This document shows positions 6,539 through 8,672 of a DNA stretch of 8,672 bases, in pieces; the stretch's first letter is position 1; every line of letters starts with the position of its first letter. The stretch comes from Kiloniellaceae bacterium (lineage in GTDB: Bacteria > Pseudomonadota > Alphaproteobacteria > Kiloniellales > Kiloniellaceae): contig JAJFGM010000842.1 in NCBI GenBank assembly GCA_021776145.1, positions 1-8,672 of the forward strand. Direction: 5' to 3'. Both the position numbers and the translations under genes were made by a program. The notes under the pieces were generated by a model that saw only the letters and a program-made list of their open reading frames with translations, searched no databases and had not been told where the DNA came from.

Positions 6539-6642
6539 CCTTCGCCTGTTTCCTAGATCGGTATGCGTTCGGTTGGAATCGCATTAGGCGATCCAACCAT
6601 GCGCATGAAACTGATCTAACCACTGGAAGTGTCGGGCGAAGG
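6539..6642. other. 104-nt long imperfect hairpin (structured leader or inverted-repeat element)
   Basis: Five successive paired blocks nest with small internal loops. Outermost, CCTTCGCC (6539-6546) pairs with GGCGAAGG (6635-6642). Next, TTCC (6550-6553) pairs with GGAA (6625-6628), then TAGATC (6554-6559) with GATCTA (6613-6618), then ATGCG (6563-6567) with CGCAT (6602-6606). Innermost is an 11-bp stem with one bulged A, GGTTGG-A-ATCGC (6571-6582) with GCGATCCAACC (6588-6598), around a 5-nt loop ATTAG. That is about 34 Watson-Crick pairs in order. There is no T-tract, so it is not a terminator, and no flanking direct repeat, so a recent MITE is unlikely. It lies in the divergent gap between the class III aminotransferase and TlpA-like genes. 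The 3' arm (GCGAAGG) would act as a ribosome-binding sequence on either strand. Confidence 0.6.
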
Positions 6643-6670
6643 GCGGATTCAGATGTTCTTGTGAGACTCG

Positions 6671-7240
6671 TTGCGCCCGAACTTCCATAACTCAATCTGG
6701 CCGATCCGGCTCGCCCTGTTATCGGCGGCACTCTTCCTTGTGATCGCCCGCGCCGAAGCTGGCCCGCCAACGCTGCACGGCGAACAGGACCAGTTCGTTG
6801 TCATCGAGCCAGCCAAGGCGGCACCCCTAAGCCCCATCCTCGATGGCACCGGGCGGCGCCTCGACCTCACCGCCTTCCGCGGCCGCGTCGTTCTGCTCAA
6901 TCTGTGGGCCACCTGGTGTGGCCCTTGTGTGCGCGAAATGCCGTCCCTGGACCGCTTGCAGGCAGCCTTCGGCGGCGTCGGGCTGAGCGTCGTGGCGCTC
7001 TCGATCGATCGCGGCGGCGCTACCACTGTACGTCCGTTTTTCGCGCGCCTGGGACTGAAGAATCTGGACATCTACCTCGACCCCAACGCGGTCAGTATCA
7101 GCCTCTTCGCGGCGCCAGGCCTGCCGGCCAGCTATATCCTCGACCGCGATGGCCGCCTGCGCGGTCGCTTGGGCGGCGCCGCCGCGTGGGACTCGCCACA
7201 GGCCAGGGCCTTGTTACGGCACTATTTGGACGGCGAATAA
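6671..7240 (+). CDS. Exported TlpA/ResA-like thiol-disulfide oxidoreductase
   Basis: This 189-residue thioredoxin-fold protein is predicted to be periplasmic. A signal peptide is visible: a basic N-region (MRPNFHNSIWPIR), a hydrophobic core (about 14-27, LALLSAALFLVIA) and a likely cleavage after AEA at about residue 30. The thioredoxin domain runs from about 48 to 186 with the redox motif WATWCGPC (C83, C86). The cis-Pro region is GLPASYILDRDG (P152), and the ending is typical of TlpA/ResA. These proteins reduce disulfides in extracytoplasmic targets such as apocytochrome c or copper-centre proteins, but no such target gene is nearby. The start is a TTG directly after an in-frame TGA (6662-6664). 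A better ribosome-binding sequence (GAAGGG, 6638-6643) faces an ATG at 6653 in the same frame that stops after three codons. It converges with the class I aminotransferase, with 14 bp between the two stops. Confidence 0.9.
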   Translation: MRPNFHNSIWPIRLALLSAALFLVIARAEAGPPTLHGEQDQFVVIEPAKAAPLSPILDGTGRRLDLTAFRGRVVLLNLWATWCGPCVREMPSLDRLQAAFGGVGLSVVALSIDRGGATTVRPFFARLGLKNLDIYLDPNAVSISLFAAPGLPASYILDRDGRLRGRLGGAAAWDSPQARALLRHYLDGE

Positions 7241-7253
7241 GGGGACGCGGGGG

Positions 7254-7265
7254 GTCAGGCCTGAC
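7254..7265. repeat. 12-bp perfect palindrome at the convergent gene ends
   Basis: GTCAGGCCTGAC is self-complementary over 12 bp and overlaps the stop codon of the class I aminotransferase, 13 bp past the TlpA-like stop. It has no loop or T-tract, so it is not a usable intrinsic terminator. It shares the GCCTGAC/GTCAGGC core with the hairpin at 1634-1655. That similarity may be coincidental, because both follow a TGA stop. Confidence 0.3.
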
Positions 7266-8430
7266 TGTCGCACAAGCGGCGCACCAACTCGGGCACCTGT
7301 TCCGCCGCGAGGTTGGCGAAGGCGACACGCAGATAGTCGTCCTGGCCCGGCCCGAACATGCTGCCGGGCAGGCATAACAGGTTCTGCTCGTCGACCAGCT
7401 GTCGCGCCACGTCGCTGGCGCCGACGCCAGCGAAGGGGTGGCGCAAGTAGGCGAAGTAGGCGCCGCAACTGACCAACTCGTAGGTCAGATCGTTGCGTTG
7501 GAACGCGGCCCGCAGCGCCTCGCCGCGCGTCTGCATGAGGCCTCGCTTCTCGGCGCACCAATCGCGCAATTCGCGCAGGCCGTAGAGCGCCGCCAGCTGG
7601 CCGATGTGCGGCGCGCAGATGGCGACGCAGTCCATGATCTTGCCGATCTCGGCCTTCAGGGCGGGGCCGCAAATGATGGAGCCGACACGGTAGCCGGTGA
7701 GACTGAAAACCTTGGAGAAGCTGTAGAGCTGAACGAAGGTCTCGGGCCAATCGTCCGTGGCGAAAAGGCCGTGCGGCGGCGCCGCCTCGGGACGGAAGTC
7801 CTTGTAGGTCTCGTCGACGACCAGGGCCAGGCCGCGCGCCCGCGCGAGGTCGTGAAAGGCGGCGATTACCTCAGCGGGATAAACCGCGCCAGTCGGGTTG
7901 TTCGGCGTCACCAGGACGATGGCGCGGGTCCGCGTCGTGATCAGTGCTTCGGCCGCCGCAACGTCGGGAACGCCCCCGGCCGCCGCCGCGAAGGGCAGAA
8001 AGACCGCCTTGATGCCCTGCATGCGCAGCCACATTTCGTGGTTGAAGTAATATGGCACCGGCAACAGGACTTCGTCGCCGGGAGAGGCCAGGGCCATGAT
8101 GGCCAAGCAGAAGGCCTGATTGCAGCCAGCCGTGATCATCACCTGATCCGCCGTCACCCGGCCGTCGTAGTCGCCGCTCATATGCGCGGCCAGGGCCGTG
8201 CGCAGGACCGGCAATCCATCGATATCGGTATAGGTCGCCGTATCCGGCGCCACGGCCCGTTCGGCAAGATGCGCCGTCAGCGTCGCGGCCGGCGGATAGC
8301 TGGGCACGGCCTGGGCGACATCGAGCAGCGGCTTGTCGGCCGGAAAGGCGCGGCCGGCGACCCAGCCCGCCGCTTCGGCAATGGGCGGCGGCGCCACCGC
8401 GCCGACCGCTGAATTCAACCTATAAACCAT
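7255..8430 (-). CDS. Class I/II PLP-dependent aminotransferase
   Basis: Counted from the ATG at 8430, this is a 391-residue fold-type I aminotransferase, the normal length for the AspC/AAT-like group. The order of motifs is complete: TAGCNQAF near 100-107, PVPYYFNHEMW (about 124-134), TPNNPTGAVY with the conserved Asn (N178), the PLP-nitrogen Asp and Tyr in VVDETYKDF (D206, Y209), and the Schiff-base Lys in SFSKVFSLTGYRVG (K240) followed by R248. The frame stays open to 8559, but the extra 43 residues look non-coding and a good promoter lies inside that stretch, so I chose 8430. A GGTTAGAG sequence lies directly before the ATG. It is a single gene, separate from the class III aminotransferase cluster by the TlpA-like gene. 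Substrate (aspartate, aromatic, branched or other) cannot be told from sequence. Confidence 0.95.
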   Translation of the reverse strand: MVYRLNSAVGAVAPPPIAEAAGWVAGRAFPADKPLLDVAQAVPSYPPAATLTAHLAERAVAPDTATYTDIDGLPVLRTALAAHMSGDYDGRVTADQVMITAGCNQAFCLAIMALASPGDEVLLPVPYYFNHEMWLRMQGIKAVFLPFAAAAGGVPDVAAAEALITTRTRAIVLVTPNNPTGAVYPAEVIAAFHDLARARGLALVVDETYKDFRPEAAPPHGLFATDDWPETFVQLYSFSKVFSLTGYRVGSIICGPALKAEIGKIMDCVAICAPHIGQLAALYGLRELRDWCAEKRGLMQTRGEALRAAFQRNDLTYELVSCGAYFAYLRHPFAGVGASDVARQLVDEQNLLCLPGSMFGPGQDDYLRVAFANLAAEQVPELVRRLCDSQA

Positions 8431-8458
8431 CTCTAACCCAAACCGAACGTTACGACCC

Positions 8459-8478
8459 AAAAAAAGCCGACGCCCGGC
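8459..8478 (-). terminator. Short hairpin plus T7, terminator-like
   Basis: On the minus strand GCCG-GGCGT-CGGC (8478-8466) is followed at once by seven T residues (8465-8459). The stem is only 4-5 bp, so it would be weak. It sits in the leader of the class I aminotransferase, close to that gene's predicted start of transcription near 8472. It may terminate a minus-strand gene lying beyond the window, or be an attenuator if transcription starts further upstream. Confidence 0.3.
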
Positions 8479-8507
8479 ATGTGAAGATATCGTCGCCAGC
8501 CTGTCAA
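8479..8507 (-). promoter_or_regulatory. Candidate promoter for the class I aminotransferase
   Basis: On the minus strand a perfect TTGACA (8507-8502) and TCACAT (8484-8479) are spaced by 17 bp. The -10 is poor (three of six). Transcription would start near 8472, giving a leader of about 40 nt before the ATG at 8430. The signal lies within the upstream-extended frame, which supports the shorter protein. Confidence 0.4.
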
Positions 8508-8626
8508 CCGAACCTCCATTTCTCTGCCCATCGCCGCCGTGCCGGTCGAACTGCCCCACAAAACGTGCTAATACTGTCCGGCGGAAGTATCGACTCCCAT
8601 AGACGGCCTTCCGAGGCTTCCGGCAA

Positions 8627-8672
8627 GGCGCGTGCCGCGCCGCGATGCTGGGCGCATCGCAAGCGGCGCGCA
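8627..8672. repeat. Nested GC-rich hairpins at the window edge
   Basis: GGCGCG-TGC-CGCGCC (8627-8641) is a perfect 6-bp stem. GCGATGC-TGGGC-GCATCGC (8642-8660) is a perfect 7-bp stem-loop directly after it. GGCGCG recurs at 8665-8670 and can pair with CGCGCC (8636-8641) around the second hairpin, so two structures compete. The window ends here. The 8560-8672 stretch otherwise holds no gene I can support. Confidence 0.35.

Noticed and set aside
6539..6642. Long hairpin as a recent miniature transposable element
   Set aside because: The flanks (ATAA and GCGG) show no target-site duplication, and a second copy cannot be looked for in this window.
7438..8412. 324-codon plus-strand open frame opposite the class I aminotransferase
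   Set aside because: Same reasoning: an antisense shadow with no family signature.
8431..8559. Longer start (8559) for the class I aminotransferase
   Set aside because: The added 43 residues do not resemble the family and contain a good -35 box and a T7 tract. The ATG at 8430 gives a normal-length enzyme.
8568..8672. Minus-strand open frame running off the window end and stopping at 8568
   Set aside because: Only 34 residues are visible, with mixed codon use, no motif and strong hairpins inside. It could be the tail of a gene outside the window but cannot be supported.

Overview
This is a high-GC window from a bacterial chromosome. Codon use, the absence of operon-scale RNA features and the gene families present suggest a proteobacterium, probably an alphaproteobacterium; this is inference, because no rRNA or taxon marker is present. 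Seven metabolic or regulatory genes are well supported, plus one membrane protein and one small NTF2-like protein. No tRNA, rRNA, CRISPR array, transposase or phage gene is visible.

Layout. (1) 27-416, plus strand: small NTF2/SnoaL-like protein. (2) 472-1056, minus: TetR-family regulator, divergent from a VOC/glyoxalase-fold protein (1126-1551, plus). The gap between them holds a perfect 29-bp inverted repeat that is almost certainly the TetR operator. (3) 1650-6377, minus: four co-directional genes. In transcription order they are a class III aminotransferase, a 6-7 TM membrane protein of unknown family, a BKACE (beta-keto acid cleavage, DUF849) enzyme, and a histone-deacetylase-fold acetylpolyamine-amidohydrolase-like deacetylase. 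The last two are only 41 bp apart and share a plausible promoter at 3727-3755. (4) 6378-6670: divergent intergenic region with a very long imperfect hairpin (6539-6642) and a small candidate ORF. (5) 6671-7240, plus: exported TlpA/ResA-like thioredoxin. (6) 7255-8430, minus: class I aminotransferase, with promoter and terminator-like signals upstream. (7) 8560-8672: no confident gene, but nested GC-rich hairpins at the edge.

How the genes may work together. The deacetylase, class III aminotransferase and BKACE enzyme fit a three-step catabolic route: remove an N-acetyl group, transaminate the freed (beta-)amine to a beta-keto acid, then cleave that acid with acetyl-CoA to acetoacetate plus a new acyl-CoA. 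This is inference from family chemistry. The substrate is not known, and acetylpolyamine use is the main alternative. The TetR/VOC pair looks like a self-contained inducible stress or detoxification module.

The most unusual non-coding feature is the 104-nt long hairpin between the class III aminotransferase and the TlpA-like gene. Its 3' arm carries a Shine-Dalgarno-like sequence when read on either strand. On the plus strand that sequence faces an ATG that stops after three codons, in frame with the TTG-started TlpA gene.
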